From Flavivirga amylovorans (GTDB lineage: Bacteria; Bacteroidota; Bacteroidia; Flavobacteriales; Flavobacteriaceae), in contig NZ_JAUOEM010000001.1 in NCBI RefSeq assembly GCF_030540875.1, positions 868,001 through 932,000 of the forward strand: a stretch of DNA of 64,000 nucleotides, written 5' to 3'. Below the pieces are notes generated by a model that ran no database searches, was not told the DNA's origin, and saw nothing but the letters and a program-made list of their open reading frames with translations. Made by a program: the position numbers and the translations under genes. Below, in pieces: positions 25,281 to 35,415 of the stretch. The first letter of the stretch is position 1; each line of letters opens with the position of its first letter.

Positions 25281-26753
25281 ATGACTGCACATCAAAATAA
25301 AATAGTAGGAGAGGGATTGACCTACGATGACGTCCTTTTAGTTCCAGCATTTTCAGAAGTTCTTCCACGCGAAGTTAATATTCAAACAAAATTTACTCGT
25401 AATATCACTATCAATGTGCCCATTATTTCGGCAGCGATGGATACGGTAACTGAGAGTAAAATGGCTATTGCCATGGCGCAAGAAGGAGGTATTGGTGTTT
25501 TACATAAAAATATGACTATTGAAGCGCAAGCTTTAAAAGTTAGAAAGGTAAAACGTGCAGAGAGTGGGATGATCATAGATCCAGTTACATTGCCGCTTAC
25601 AGCTAATGTCAATGATGCCAAACAAAATATGGCAGAGCATGGTATTGGAGGGATTCCTATAGTTGATGAAGCAGGTGTTTTAAAAGGGATAGTAACAAAT
25701 CGTGATTTACGTTTCGAGCATGATAATTTAAGACCTATTGTAGAAGTGATGACAGGTGAAAACCTTGTAACTGCAGCAGTTGGTACGTCTTTAAAAGATG
25801 CTGAAAAAATTCTTCAGAAGCATAAAATTGAAAAACTACTTATTGTTGATGATACATATAAATTATCAGGCTTAATTACTTTTAGAGATATCACGAAACT
25901 TAGTTTGAAACCAATAGCAAACAAAGATCAGTACGGACGTTTACGTGTTGCTGCTGCTATCGGAGTTACGGGTGATGCTGTTGATAGAGCGGAAGCTTTG
26001 GTTAATGCAGGTGTAGATGCTGTTGTAATTGATACTGCACATGGTCATACTAAGGGAGTCGTTGGTGTATTGAAAGAAATTAAATCTAAGTTTCCTGAAT
26101 TGGATGTTATAGTTGGTAACATTGCGACAGGTGCCGCGGCAAAATATTTAGTTGAAGCTGGAGCAGATGCCGTAAAAGTTGGTATTGGACCAGGTTCTAT
26201 TTGTACAACACGTGTTGTAGCTGGAGTTGGGTTTCCACAGTTTTCTGCAGTGTTGGAAGTTGCAGCCGCGATAAAAGGTACTGGAGTACCAGTAATTGCA
26301 GATGGAGGTATTCGTTATACAGGAGATATTCCAAAAGCAATTGCTGCAGGAGCAGATACTGTTATGTTAGGGTCGCTGTTAGCTGGAACTAAAGAATCTC
26401 CAGGAGAAACTATTATTTACGAAGGAAGAAAGTTTAAATCTTACCGAGGTATGGGGTCTGTAGAAGCTATGAAGCAAGGTAGTAAAGACCGTTATTTCCA
26501 AGATGTTGAAGACGATATTAAAAAATTAGTGCCAGAAGGTATTGTTGGTAGAGTTCCTTATAAAGGCGATTTATACGAAAGTATTCATCAATTTATAGGA
26601 GGTTTACGTGCTGGTATGGGCTATTGTGGTGCTAAAGATATAGAGACATTAAAAGAAAACGGACAGTTTGTGAAAATTACTGCTAGTGGAATTAATGAAA
26701 GCCATCCGCATGATGTAACAATTACTAAAGAATCTCCTAATTACTCTAGATAG
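25281..26753 (+). CDS. guaB: Inosine-5'-monophosphate dehydrogenase
   Basis: A 490-residue enzyme converting IMP to XMP with NAD, the committed step of GMP synthesis. The TIM barrel begins [21 protein letters not shown] pair of CBS domains occupies about residues 95-205. The catalytic cysteine loop is [11 protein letters not shown], the phosphate site [13 protein letters not shown], and the flap [10 protein letters not shown] with RVPYKG. Its stop overlaps the end of the convergent MFS gene by 8 bases. Confidence 0.97.
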   Translation: MTAHQNKIVGEGLTYDDVLLVPAFSEVLPREVNIQTKFTRNITINVPIISAAMDTVTESKMAIAMAQEGGIGVLHKNMTIEAQALKVRKVKRAESGMIIDPVTLPLTANVNDAKQNMAEHGIGGIPIVDEAGVLKGIVTNRDLRFEHDNLRPIVEVMTGENLVTAAVGTSLKDAEKILQKHKIEKLLIVDDTYKLSGLITFRDITKLSLKPIANKDQYGRLRVAAAIGVTGDAVDRAEALVNAGVDAVVIDTAHGHTKGVVGVLKEIKSKFPELDVIVGNIATGAAAKYLVEAGADAVKVGIGPGSICTTRVVAGVGFPQFSAVLEVAAAIKGTGVPVIADGGIRYTGDIPKAIAAGADTVMLGSLLAGTKESPGETIIYEGRKFKSYRGMGSVEAMKQGSKDRYFQDVEDDIKKLVPEGIVGRVPYKGDLYESIHQFIGGLRAGMGYCGAKDIETLKENGQFVKITASGINESHPHDVTITKESPNYSR

Positions 26754-27921
26754 TTTTTGGTTTTTTACTTAATGCTATTAATCCTAATATAGGACCCACA
26801 GCAAGTACAGTATAAATATTATTTGGATCTGTAAAACTTCTCATGTTATTTATAATTTGAATACTGATTATAGTTATTGCAAATCCAATACAATTAACTA
26901 TTGTAAGAGCTGTTCCTTTTATTTCTGGAGGGGCATTTTGTGCTATTAATGTTGAAAAAAGAGGAGAGTCCGCAATTACTACCATCCCCCAAAAGACAAG
27001 GAAAGCAATAAATAGACTTTCCGAATTACTTGTAAACATTAATGGAGAGATAAGGCAGCACGCACATGATAGTAATAAAGCTATGAAAGCTGTTCTTTTT
27101 GTGCCTGTTTTTTGAGAAAGGAAGCCTCCTAATATACAAGCTAATCCACCTATACCAATTATATAAAAGGATAAAATAGGGATGTTAAGCATGACTTTGG
27201 GGTGTAAATCATTATACCTTTTTAATATAACAGGTACAAATGCCCAAAAAGCATAGAGCTCCCACATGTGCCCAAAATATCCAAAAGCAGAGGAACGAAA
27301 TTTATGATTACGAAATACACTAAAAAAAGCTAAAAGATTTAGTTTTTGACTAGGTTTTCTATATGGACCATTAGGAACTAAGAGGAGCATTAATAGACCT
27401 CCAGTTACTGAAAGACACGTAGTTATAAATATTACAGATTTCCAAGGAAGTGTATTAGTAACTCCTTTTAATAAATGAGGTAAAGCGGTGCCTAAAACCA
27501 ATGCACCAACCAAAAAACTAAGCGATTTTCCAAGACCTTCTTTATAATAATCAGCAGCTATTTTCATTCCCACAGGATAAATCCCAGCAAGAAAAAAACC
27601 AGCAAAGAGGCGAAATAACATTAAGCTGGACAAATTATTTCCTGACCATAATACTCCAATATTGAATAAAGCTGATAATAAGGCACTAACAAAAAACACT
27701 TTTGAAGGAGCATAACGATCTGCTATATTTAAAATAGCAAAGATTAATGTTCCTAAAATAAAACCCAATTGAACAGAAGCGGTTAGATGACCTAAGGCAT
27801 TATCTTTAAGGTTAAAATTCGTTATAAGATCATTTATAACACCATTACTAGCAAACCAAAGTGATGTACACAAGAATTGAGAAATTACAATGACTTTAAG
27901 TATAGCACTTTGTTGTTGCAT
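26746..27921 (-). CDS. MFS transporter
   Basis: A 391-residue inner-membrane protein with about 12 membrane helices. The motif after helix 2 reads [12 protein letters not shown], the D-R-x-x-x-R/K-like loop of the major facilitator superfamily. The sequence resembles sugar or nitrate-type/cyanate-type permeases, and the substrate cannot be assigned. It follows 17 bases after the 137-residue gene on the same strand, so they may be co-transcribed. Confidence 0.88.
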   Translation of the reverse strand: MQQQSAILKVIVISQFLCTSLWFASNGVINDLITNFNLKDNALGHLTASVQLGFILGTLIFAILNIADRYAPSKVFFVSALLSALFNIGVLWSGNNLSSLMLFRLFAGFFLAGIYPVGMKIAADYYKEGLGKSLSFLVGALVLGTALPHLLKGVTNTLPWKSVIFITTCLSVTGGLLMLLLVPNGPYRKPSQKLNLLAFFSVFRNHKFRSSAFGYFGHMWELYAFWAFVPVILKRYNDLHPKVMLNIPILSFYIIGIGGLACILGGFLSQKTGTKRTAFIALLLSCACCLISPLMFTSNSESLFIAFLVFWGMVVIADSPLFSTLIAQNAPPEIKGTALTIVNCIGFAITIISIQIINNMRSFTDPNNIYTVLAVGPILGLIALSKKPKTI

Positions 27922-27938
27922 CTATGATTATTTCGATG

Positions 27939-28352
27939 TTACTTGGCCCTCATTTTATTATTTCTTTTTTCGTGTGTTACTTCCACAAGTCCTAATGCCT
28001 CCATCAATGGCGGTATGTACATCCCAAAACGTCCTCTAAAATTCTTTTTAAGTCCGTACCAGCCACCAATTGGGTTGTTAAGAGAACGTCCCCAATGCTC
28101 AACAGTACCTTCTTTAGTAGCTACTTTTTCATCTTTACTTCCTAATTCTATCCAATCTCCATGCTGCTTTAACATGTCATAAAGATCACTTAAACACCTG
28201 ATGTCATAATGAAGAATTGTTTTCCCAACAGTGCAAACTAAAATCTCTTTTCCATCTTTTTCATCAACATGCATTGTGTATTCTGATGATAAAGGTGGTG
28301 TTTTAAGTTTTAAGGGAGCATTTTTTGTTCCAATTTTTTCTTTGTAATTCAT
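27939..28352 (-). CDS. Conserved hypothetical cytoplasmic protein
   Basis: A 137-residue protein without signal or membrane segments. It has the conserved-looking block DIRCLSDLYDMLKQHGDWIELGSKDE, then VEHWGRSLNNPIGGWYGLKKNFRGRFGMYIPPLMEALGL, which looks like a small alpha/beta or winged-helix domain (PPLMEALGLVEV). It lies just upstream of the MFS gene in one probable transcript. I do not recognise the family with confidence. Confidence 0.65.
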   Translation of the reverse strand: MNYKEKIGTKNAPLKLKTPPLSSEYTMHVDEKDGKEILVCTVGKTILHYDIRCLSDLYDMLKQHGDWIELGSKDEKVATKEGTVEHWGRSLNNPIGGWYGLKKNFRGRFGMYIPPLMEALGLVEVTHEKRNNKMRAK

Positions 28353-28543
28353 TTTAATAGTTTTTTTGATTCATAAGATAAGCATAAGCACTAAAGCGAT
28401 GCATATTTTTATATATGATTTTTGCTATGTTCTAATGTAATTAATTTGAATAGATTTCAAACTAATTGATTCTGCGAAAACTACTATTTATACTATTGAG
28501 AATAATATTTAGAACCTGAGTTATATTTAAAACTTTTTATTTA

Positions 28544-30757
28544 TTATTTTAAGCTTTCAAAAATTTGTTTATAATTCGCATTGTTTGGAGCTAGTTTAAT
28601 AAGTTCGGAACAGGTATTGTATGCTTTAATATTCTGTTTTAAATTAATTTCTCCAATGAGTTTTACATATAAAAGATTTTCATTCTTAGGGAAAATCACT
28701 AATGCTTTATTGATAATCTCTATCGATTTTTGATTTAAATTTTCTGCTTGAAGCTTTAAGGCATAATTATAAAATGCCCGAATATTTGCAGGCTTTTTAT
28801 CACATGCTTCAGCAAGGTATTTTAAAGCATTTTTAGTGTCCCCAATTTCGTTAAACAATAAGCCCAACATATAATAAGAATTGCTATAATCAGGTTCTAA
28901 TTCAATAACTTTAAGGTAAAGGTTTTTAGCTTCTTCAATATGATTTTGTTTATAGAGTAACAGAGCTAGATTCATTCTAGATAAATTATAACGATTATCG
29001 ATCTCTAAGGATTTTTTATAGGCTTTAATTGCTAAATCGGTATACCCTTTCATTTCGTTATAAACAGCAATTTGATGTTGACCAGAGGCAAAATCAGCAT
29101 TCATATCTAGAGATTCTAAATATTCTTTTTCAGCATTATCAAAATCATTATCACCATTCATGTTAGCACCAATACTATTAAAGTACTTCACAGCAGCAAT
29201 TCTTACTAACCTAATAGAATCTTTTAGCAAAGGTTCAATATCTGCATGGTAATTTTGGTCGTGAATCTTTTCAAAAGTACGCACCGCTTCATGCCTAACA
29301 AGAATGGATGAGTCTTTTAAAAACCTTCTAACATCGTTTATCTCTTTATTTGATAGTGAATTGTTTGTATATTCATATAAAGCAGTTGCTCTTGCAATTT
29401 CTGGGTATTTGTTTTGGGATAATAATGTGTATAACGCTTCATGATTACCATTATAACCTTCTAAAAGGTAATTAGAAAAATGGTCTGGACGTTTGGTACC
29501 ATATTTTGAATCAATGAATTTACTTGCCCATTCAGCAGTTTTATCTTTGTGACACTCATTACAAGCATTTGGTGTTCCATATTTTAAAGATTGATCAGGT
29601 CTGGGGATTCTAAAACTGTGATCACGCCTATAATCATTACCCATATATGTTTTACCAGACATATGGCAATTAATACATTGTGCCCCTTCTGTATCTAGTG
29701 GGTGGTAATGATGTGATTTGCTATTATATTTAGGTTCGTGACAGCTTAAACATAGTTTGTTTCCAGATTGTTTAAGCTTTAATGAATGTGCATCATGACA
29801 ATCTACGCAGGTCACATTATTTTGGTACATCTTACTTTGCATAAAAGACCCATAAACATAATCCTCGTCTTTTATTTGACCGTCTAGTTCATAAGTAGGA
29901 CTAATGAGTAAACTAGGGCTATAATGATCTAAAAAATGACCGTTGTAATCGAATTTTTTCGTTATTTGAGATCTTCTGGAATGGCATCTCGCACATTTCT
30001 CTACAAGGCTTTTTGAAGCTAATGATTTACCCATGTATAATTTTTGAGGTAAAACACCTTCATTGCCGTTTTTATAAAATGCCACATGATTACTGGCTGG
30101 ACCATGACAAGCTTCACAGCTTACATTAATTTCACTATAACTCGTGTTGAAAGTATGAGTATTTGAATCAAAATTTTTATCAAGATTTGTAGAATGGCAA
30201 TCAGCACAAGCAGTATTCCATCTCATGGCACCTCCAGTCCAGTTTATCCATTCGTCGTGAGCCAATTCTAAATTTGGCTGTAAATGGAACCATTTTTTCT
30301 TTTCGGTATCCCAGGCGGTTACTAAACATTGATACGCACCGTCAGGAAATTTTACAATATATTGTTGTAAAGGAGTTACTCCAAAAGTATATACTATTTT
30401 ATAATCTTGATAATTGCCATTTTTATCTGTAGTATTTACATAAAAATCATGGCCTTTTTTAAAAAAAGTATTCTTGACACCTTTATGCTCAAATATTCTA
30501 TTGTTAAAATCGCCTAAAATGGTTGTAGAATCGGCAATTTTCATAGCTTGTTGATGGTGAGAACCATTCCAACTATTGTATTCTGACTTATGACATTCTA
30601 TACAAGATTCTTTACCTACAAATTTTGGATGGTCAGTACTGCTATTAATATCATTTTTTGGTTGATATTCATTCTTTTTACAAGAACAAACTATTATAAA
30701 TAGTATTAAAAGGAAGTATATCTTTTTTTGATAATGACTGAAATTTTTATAGCTCAT
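28544..30757 (-). CDS. Eight-haem c-type cytochrome lipoprotein with HEAT-like and TPR repeats
   Basis: A 737-residue lipoprotein (FLLILFIIVCSCKKNEYQ). The first 400 residues contain eight CxxCH haem sites (CIECH, CADCH, CEACH, CARCH, CVDCH, CLSCH, CINCH, CNECH). There is no CxxCK, so it is not a standard NrfA nitrite reductase. Next come HEAT-like repeats (SSILVRHEAVRTFEK, DSIRLVRIAAVKYF) and then about five TPRs (NADFASGQHQIAVYNEMKGY onward). It probably carries electrons or reduces a substrate at the outer membrane, with the C-terminal half binding a partner. The exact substrate is unknown. Confidence 0.88.
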   Translation of the reverse strand: MSYKNFSHYQKKIYFLLILFIIVCSCKKNEYQPKNDINSSTDHPKFVGKESCIECHKSEYNSWNGSHHQQAMKIADSTTILGDFNNRIFEHKGVKNTFFKKGHDFYVNTTDKNGNYQDYKIVYTFGVTPLQQYIVKFPDGAYQCLVTAWDTEKKKWFHLQPNLELAHDEWINWTGGAMRWNTACADCHSTNLDKNFDSNTHTFNTSYSEINVSCEACHGPASNHVAFYKNGNEGVLPQKLYMGKSLASKSLVEKCARCHSRRSQITKKFDYNGHFLDHYSPSLLISPTYELDGQIKDEDYVYGSFMQSKMYQNNVTCVDCHDAHSLKLKQSGNKLCLSCHEPKYNSKSHHYHPLDTEGAQCINCHMSGKTYMGNDYRRDHSFRIPRPDQSLKYGTPNACNECHKDKTAEWASKFIDSKYGTKRPDHFSNYLLEGYNGNHEALYTLLSQNKYPEIARATALYEYTNNSLSNKEINDVRRFLKDSSILVRHEAVRTFEKIHDQNYHADIEPLLKDSIRLVRIAAVKYFNSIGANMNGDNDFDNAEKEYLESLDMNADFASGQHQIAVYNEMKGYTDLAIKAYKKSLEIDNRYNLSRMNLALLLYKQNHIEEAKNLYLKVIELEPDYSNSYYMLGLLFNEIGDTKNALKYLAEACDKKPANIRAFYNYALKLQAENLNQKSIEIINKALVIFPKNENLLYVKLIGEINLKQNIKAYNTCSELIKLAPNNANYKQIFESLK

Positions 30758-30783
30758 AATTTAAAAACTTATTAAATGTACTT

Positions 30784-31020
30784 TTAGTCGTTGTAAACTT
30801 GTCCACGATGAGGTTTTAAAGTATCTCTTAACGGTCTCATTTTGTCTTCATCAACAACTAAAAAAGCTATAGTATGCACATCATTTAAGTTTTCGAAACC
30901 AGTAATAGAAATATTTAAATTTTCTAATTGGATGTATTCTTTTAAATGAATTTCATGATGTTGTGCTATTTTATTAGCGTCGGGCCCATGAAAATCCCAA
31001 ATAAGTTTTAATTTACGCAT
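30784..31020 (-). CDS. Small conserved protein, unknown function
   Basis: A protein of about 78 residues starting MRKLKLIWDFHGPDANKIAQ. Histidine-rich (FHGP, AQHHEIHLKEY) with a final RDTLKPHRGQVYN. The ATG at 31020 is preferred over the one at 31050, since the extra 10 residues do not fit the strand start. It precedes the multihaem cytochrome on the same strand by 26 bases. The fold resembles a small ferredoxin-like domain; the function is not known. Confidence 0.65.
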   Translation of the reverse strand: MRKLKLIWDFHGPDANKIAQHHEIHLKEYIQLENLNISITGFENLNDVHTIAFLVVDEDKMRPLRDTLKPHRGQVYND

Positions 31021-31158
31021 GAAAAAAGATAGTAATATATTGTAATTCAAATATAATCTAAAAAGCGAAATAATAGCCTTTTTTAATCGTTATTAAAACA
31101 ACTTGTAATATAGCTATATATTACTATTTTTGTAAACTATTGAATAATTTTAACTTCC

Positions 31159-33123
31159 ATGCAATTAAGATATTTATTTACCTTTTTATTTATTACAACA
31201 GTATTAAACGTTAAAGCACAATCAGCCCAAGAAGATGTTCTTTTCTTTGTTGATGACTCACCGGTTTATACCTCAGAATTTTTAAGAGTTTATAACAAGA
31301 ATCTTGATTTGGTTCAAGATGAATCCCAAAAAGATGTAGATGAGTATTTAACGCTTTTTACCAATTACAAACTAAAGTTAAAAGAGGCTAAAGCTTTAGG
31401 GTTAGATGATAAACCATCATATAAAAGAGAGTTATCTAATTATAGGAAACAATTGATAAAAAGTTTCATGACAGATGCAAAGGTTACTGATGCTATGGTG
31501 TCTGAAGCTTACGAACGCATTTCTCACGATATTAAGGCAACTCATATTCTGATAAAAGTTTCAGAAAATGCGAGCCCAAAAGATACATTGACAGCTTATA
31601 ATAAAATTTTAAAACTTAGAAACAGAGCTTTAAAAGAAGGCTTTGAAGAGGTTAGGGAAGAAGTGCATAATGGACAAACTGTTTATGGCGAAGAATTAGG
31701 GTATTTTTCTGGTTTTAGAATGGTCTATAAGTTCGAGACAGCGGCTTTTAATACTAAGGTAGGAGATATATCAAATCCTTTTAGAACACGTTTTGGATAC
31801 CATATAGTTCATGTTTTAGATAAACGTAAATCTAGAGGAGAGCGAACAGTAGCGCATATTATGGTAGTTGAAAAAAAGGGAGATTCCTTAGCTGAAAAAC
31901 CAGAGGTTAGAATTCAGGATATTTATAAAAAAATTAATCAAGGAGAAGACTTTCATGCTTTAGCTAAACAATTCTCCGATGATAAAGGTTCGGCTTCTAA
32001 AGGAGGTGCCTTGCCTTCTTTTTCTAGTGGTAAGTTAGGATCTCAAGAATTTGAAGACGTTGCTTTCGGTTTAAATGATCTAGAAGACATATCAGAACCT
32101 TTTAAAACTAAATATGGCTGGCATATTGTTAAGCTAATTGCAAAAAAAACTATTCCACCATTTGAAGCTATGAGGTCAGAATTAGAGCAAAAAGTAAAAA
32201 GAGATGACCGCTCTAAATTAATAGACGAAGCTTTATATAAATCATTAAAAGAGAAGTACAATATTCCAAAAGAACAACCTGCATTAGCTTATTTTGAATC
32301 CATACTTAATGATGACTACTTTAAAAGAACATGGCAGTTACCTTCTAATTTTAGTAACGATATCCCAAAAGATATACCATTGGTTAAAATTGGTAAGAAA
32401 CAGTTTCTGTATAAGGATTTTGGAAACTATTTGTTAAAAGTACAACGTAAGGGGACACAAAGAGCACCAATAAAATCGGTTGTTTTAGAAAAGTATAATG
32501 ACTTTTTACATAGTAACTTAGTCAAATATCAAGAAGATAATTTAGAAATAGAAAACGAAGAATTTGCCCATATAGTTAATGAATACAGAGACGGCTTGTT
32601 GTTATTTGATTTGATGGAAACGACCATTTGGAATGCTGCGAAAACTGATTCTATTGGTGTAGAAACGTATTACAAAACACATAAAAATAAATACCTGTTA
32701 CCACAACGTATTGATGCGGTGGTAGCATCTTCATCTAAGCAAAAAACCTTAAAAAAGGTGTCTAAATTGTTAAAGAAAGGGATGGGATTGGATCAAATAA
32801 AAGCATTAGTAAATAGTAATGATAAGGTAGAAGTTATGTTTACTTCGGGTATTATGGATGCTGAACACCAAGCACTTCCTAAATCATTGCAATTTAAAAA
32901 AGGGATTTCAAGAATTCTTAAGCATAATGGAACTTTTGTAGTAGTACAAGTAAAAGATGTTTTAGAAAAAACAGAACAAACTCTTGAAGAAGCAAGAGGT
33001 GCTATTATGAGTGATTATCAGGTGTATAAAGAAGAAAAATGGTTGAAGGAATTAAGTAATAAGTATCAAATAAAAGTAAATCAAGAAGCTTTAAATAATA
33101 TAAAAAGTCAAATTAAAAAGTAA
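31159..33123 (+). CDS. Periplasmic peptidylprolyl isomerase with two parvulin domains
   Basis: A 654-residue exported foldase (signal LFTFLFITTVLNVKAQ). A SurA-like N-terminal helical part is followed by two parvulin (PpiC) domains at about 120-225 (IKATHILIKVS, ELGYFSGFRMVYKFETAAF, RFGYHIVHVLDKR) and 228-330 (TVAHIMVVEKKG, KYGWHIVKLIAKK), and a long C-terminal region with a third isomerase-like segment. It probably helps fold outer-membrane proteins. It heads a cluster of three related genes and a MoxR ATPase. Confidence 0.92.
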   Translation: MQLRYLFTFLFITTVLNVKAQSAQEDVLFFVDDSPVYTSEFLRVYNKNLDLVQDESQKDVDEYLTLFTNYKLKLKEAKALGLDDKPSYKRELSNYRKQLIKSFMTDAKVTDAMVSEAYERISHDIKATHILIKVSENASPKDTLTAYNKILKLRNRALKEGFEEVREEVHNGQTVYGEELGYFSGFRMVYKFETAAFNTKVGDISNPFRTRFGYHIVHVLDKRKSRGERTVAHIMVVEKKGDSLAEKPEVRIQDIYKKINQGEDFHALAKQFSDDKGSASKGGALPSFSSGKLGSQEFEDVAFGLNDLEDISEPFKTKYGWHIVKLIAKKTIPPFEAMRSELEQKVKRDDRSKLIDEALYKSLKEKYNIPKEQPALAYFESILNDDYFKRTWQLPSNFSNDIPKDIPLVKIGKKQFLYKDFGNYLLKVQRKGTQRAPIKSVVLEKYNDFLHSNLVKYQEDNLEIENEEFAHIVNEYRDGLLLFDLMETTIWNAAKTDSIGVETYYKTHKNKYLLPQRIDAVVASSSKQKTLKKVSKLLKKGMGLDQIKALVNSNDKVEVMFTSGIMDAEHQALPKSLQFKKGISRILKHNGTFVVVQVKDVLEKTEQTLEEARGAIMSDYQVYKEEKWLKELSNKYQIKVNQEALNNIKSQIKK

Positions 33124-33131
33124 CTAAGTAG

Positions 33132-33986
33132 GTGGGGGACAAAGTCATTGTATATTTTTTATTATTAACAACAGTGTTGTCATGTAATTTTTTTAAAAAA
33201 ACAGACGAAAAAAGACCTGTTGCTAGGGTAAATGAAGCTTATTTGTATTATGATGATATAAAAGATTTGGTTTCTGATGCTACATCAAAAGAAGATAGTA
33301 CTCATGTAGTACAGAGCTTTATTAATCGATGGGCAACCCAACAATTGTTTGTAGACGGCGCTATGCTTAATTTAAGTGAAGAAAAGCAAGAAGCCTTTAA
33401 TAAATTAGTAGTTCAATACAAAAACGATTTATATACCAAAGCATATATAGAAGCTTTGGTTAAAAGAAATATAGATACAATCGTTAATATTAATGAAGCA
33501 CAAGATTACTATAGCAGAAATAAAGAAGTTTTTAAACTAAATGAAGAGCTTCTTAAATTTCGTTATCTACATGTAGATGAAAATATTATTAATTTCAAAG
33601 GCATTAAAGAGAAGTTTAAACGCTATAATGATGAGGATAGAAAAGAGTTGGATTCTATATCTATACAGTTTAAATCTTATTCATTAAACGATTCTATTTG
33701 GATAAGGTTAACTCAGATAGTTGATAAAATTCCAATAGTTACCTCAGAAAATAAAAAGGAACTGTTAAAAAAATCTAATTTTGTACAACTCAAAGATTCA
33801 TTAGGAGTATATTTGATGCAAATTAATGATGTTTTATTGAGAAATGATAATGCTCCGCTCGAGTATGTTAAACCTACCATAGATCAAATAGTTATTAATA
33901 ATAGAAAACTTGAGCTCATTAGGGAATTAGAAAAAGACATAACAAAAGATGCTATTAAAAACAAACAATTTGAAATTTACGATTAA
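33132..33986 (+). CDS. SurA-like lipoprotein lacking a clear parvulin domain
   Basis: A 284-residue lipoprotein (KVIVYFLLLTTVLSCNFFKK; GTG start at 33132). The N-terminal part resembles the chaperone core of SurA (RPVARVNEAYLYYDDIKDLV, FINRWATQQLFVDGAMLNLS) but no parvulin active site is visible in the middle. It starts 8 bases after the two-domain isomerase and overlaps the next gene if that one begins at 33949. It is a likely chaperone partner in outer-membrane protein assembly. Confidence 0.8.
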   Translation: MGDKVIVYFLLLTTVLSCNFFKKTDEKRPVARVNEAYLYYDDIKDLVSDATSKEDSTHVVQSFINRWATQQLFVDGAMLNLSEEKQEAFNKLVVQYKNDLYTKAYIEALVKRNIDTIVNINEAQDYYSRNKEVFKLNEELLKFRYLHVDENIINFKGIKEKFKRYNDEDRKELDSISIQFKSYSLNDSIWIRLTQIVDKIPIVTSENKKELLKKSNFVQLKDSLGVYLMQINDVLLRNDNAPLEYVKPTIDQIVINNRKLELIRELEKDITKDAIKNKQFEIYD

Positions 33987-35412
33987 TTTGAAACATATAT
34001 CAGTTTTATTCATGACCTTACTAGCAGTAAATGTTATATCTGCACAAGAAATTATTGAAGAAGAAGTCAAAGAAGAGGCAAAAGAAGAAGTTGTAAAAAA
34101 AGTAGATTCTACGCTTAGTAAAAATGCTATAAAAGTAGATGGCGTTGCAGCTGTTGTTGGAGATTATATTATTTTAGATTCAGATGTACCGAGAGAAAGA
34201 GAACAAATAATAGCCTCTGGAGGTTCTGTTGAAGGCGTAACAGATTGTCAATTACTAGGGAAATTGTTAGAAAATAAATTATATGCACATCATGCTATTC
34301 AAGATAGTATTCAAGTTTCTGATGCAGAAATTAGACAAGAAGTAGACTATACCATTCAGAATTTTTTACAACAAAAACCAGATATAAATGAGCTTGTTAA
34401 ATTTTATAAGCAAGAAGATGAAAAAGGTTTAAGAGATTATATATTTGAAATTATCAAAGGGAATAAACTTTCTGGTAGAATGCAAGCTAAAATTGTTGAA
34501 GAAGTTGAAATAACGCCAGAAGAAGTTCGCGCTTTTTTCAATAAAATTCCAGAAGACGAGCGCCCATTTTTTGGTACAGAACTTAAGGTAGCCCAAATTG
34601 TTGCAAAACCGAAAGTATCTGAAGAAGAAAAACAAAAAGTGATTGACCGTTTAAAGCAATTTAAGGTTGATGTTGTTGAAAATGGGGCTAGTTTCCGCTC
34701 AAAAGTTGTACTATATGGAGAAGATCCAGGTATGAAACAATCAGGCTATATTTATACATTAAATAGAAAAAAGCCTAAGATGGTAAAAGAATTTAGGCAA
34801 GTCGCTTTCTCTCTTCAAGAAGGAGAGGTATCAGATCCTTTTGAAACTGAGTTTGGTTATCATATTATACATTGTGTAAAAATTAGGGGTCAAGAATACG
34901 ACGTAAGTCACGTTTTATTATTTCCAAAAGTTTCTATTGAAGCTGTAAAAGAGGCCAAAGAACGTTTAGAAAAAGTAAGACAACGTATCATTGATGGTGA
35001 TATTACATTTGCTGATGCAGCAAGAGAAACTAGTGATGAAAAGGAAACTCGCGGAGATGGTGGCCAACTTATTAATCCGAGAACTCAGGATTACAATTTT
35101 GATTTGACTAAAATGGGACCAGAACAATACGCACAAATTCAGAATTTAAAAGATAATGAAGTTAGTCAGGTTTTAACAGAACAAGATCGCAAAGGAAATC
35201 TTTCATATAAAATTATGAAAGTTACAGATAGAATAGATGAACATAAAGCTAGTTATGCAAGAGATTATTTAAAAATTAAAGAACTAGCTCTAGATGAGAA
35301 AAAAATTAAAGCTATTGAAACATGGCAAGAAGAAAAAATACTAGATACATATATTAAAATAAGTGGAAAATTTAGAGATTGTGAATTTTCAGGTAATTGG
35401 TTAAAAAAATAG
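33949..35412 (+). CDS. surA: SurA-type peptidylprolyl isomerase
   Basis: A periplasmic foldase of about 474-487 residues. A signal peptide (HISVLFMTLLAVNVISAQ) is followed by the SurA core (KVDGVAAVVGDYIILDSDV), then two parvulin segments (LKVAQIVAKPKVSEEEK, EFGYHIIHCVKIRGQE; DVSHVLLFPKVSIEAV, SDEKETRGDGGQL). The ATG at 33949 overlaps the previous gene by 38 bases. A TTG at 33988 would start exactly at the signal peptide and is a real alternative. Third in a row of related chaperones. Confidence 0.9.
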   Translation: MLLKTNNLKFTINLKHISVLFMTLLAVNVISAQEIIEEEVKEEAKEEVVKKVDSTLSKNAIKVDGVAAVVGDYIILDSDVPREREQIIASGGSVEGVTDCQLLGKLLENKLYAHHAIQDSIQVSDAEIRQEVDYTIQNFLQQKPDINELVKFYKQEDEKGLRDYIFEIIKGNKLSGRMQAKIVEEVEITPEEVRAFFNKIPEDERPFFGTELKVAQIVAKPKVSEEEKQKVIDRLKQFKVDVVENGASFRSKVVLYGEDPGMKQSGYIYTLNRKKPKMVKEFRQVAFSLQEGEVSDPFETEFGYHIIHCVKIRGQEYDVSHVLLFPKVSIEAVKEAKERLEKVRQRIIDGDITFADAARETSDEKETRGDGGQLINPRTQDYNFDLTKMGPEQYAQIQNLKDNEVSQVLTEQDRKGNLSYKIMKVTDRIDEHKASYARDYLKIKELALDEKKIKAIETWQEEKILDTYIKISGKFRDCEFSGNWLKK

Positions 35413-35415
35413 TAT

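Noticed and set aside
26201-26392. Out-of-frame plus-strand ORF inside guaB
   Set aside because: It is Cys/Ser/Trp/Arg-rich, a composition typical of a frame-shifted shadow.
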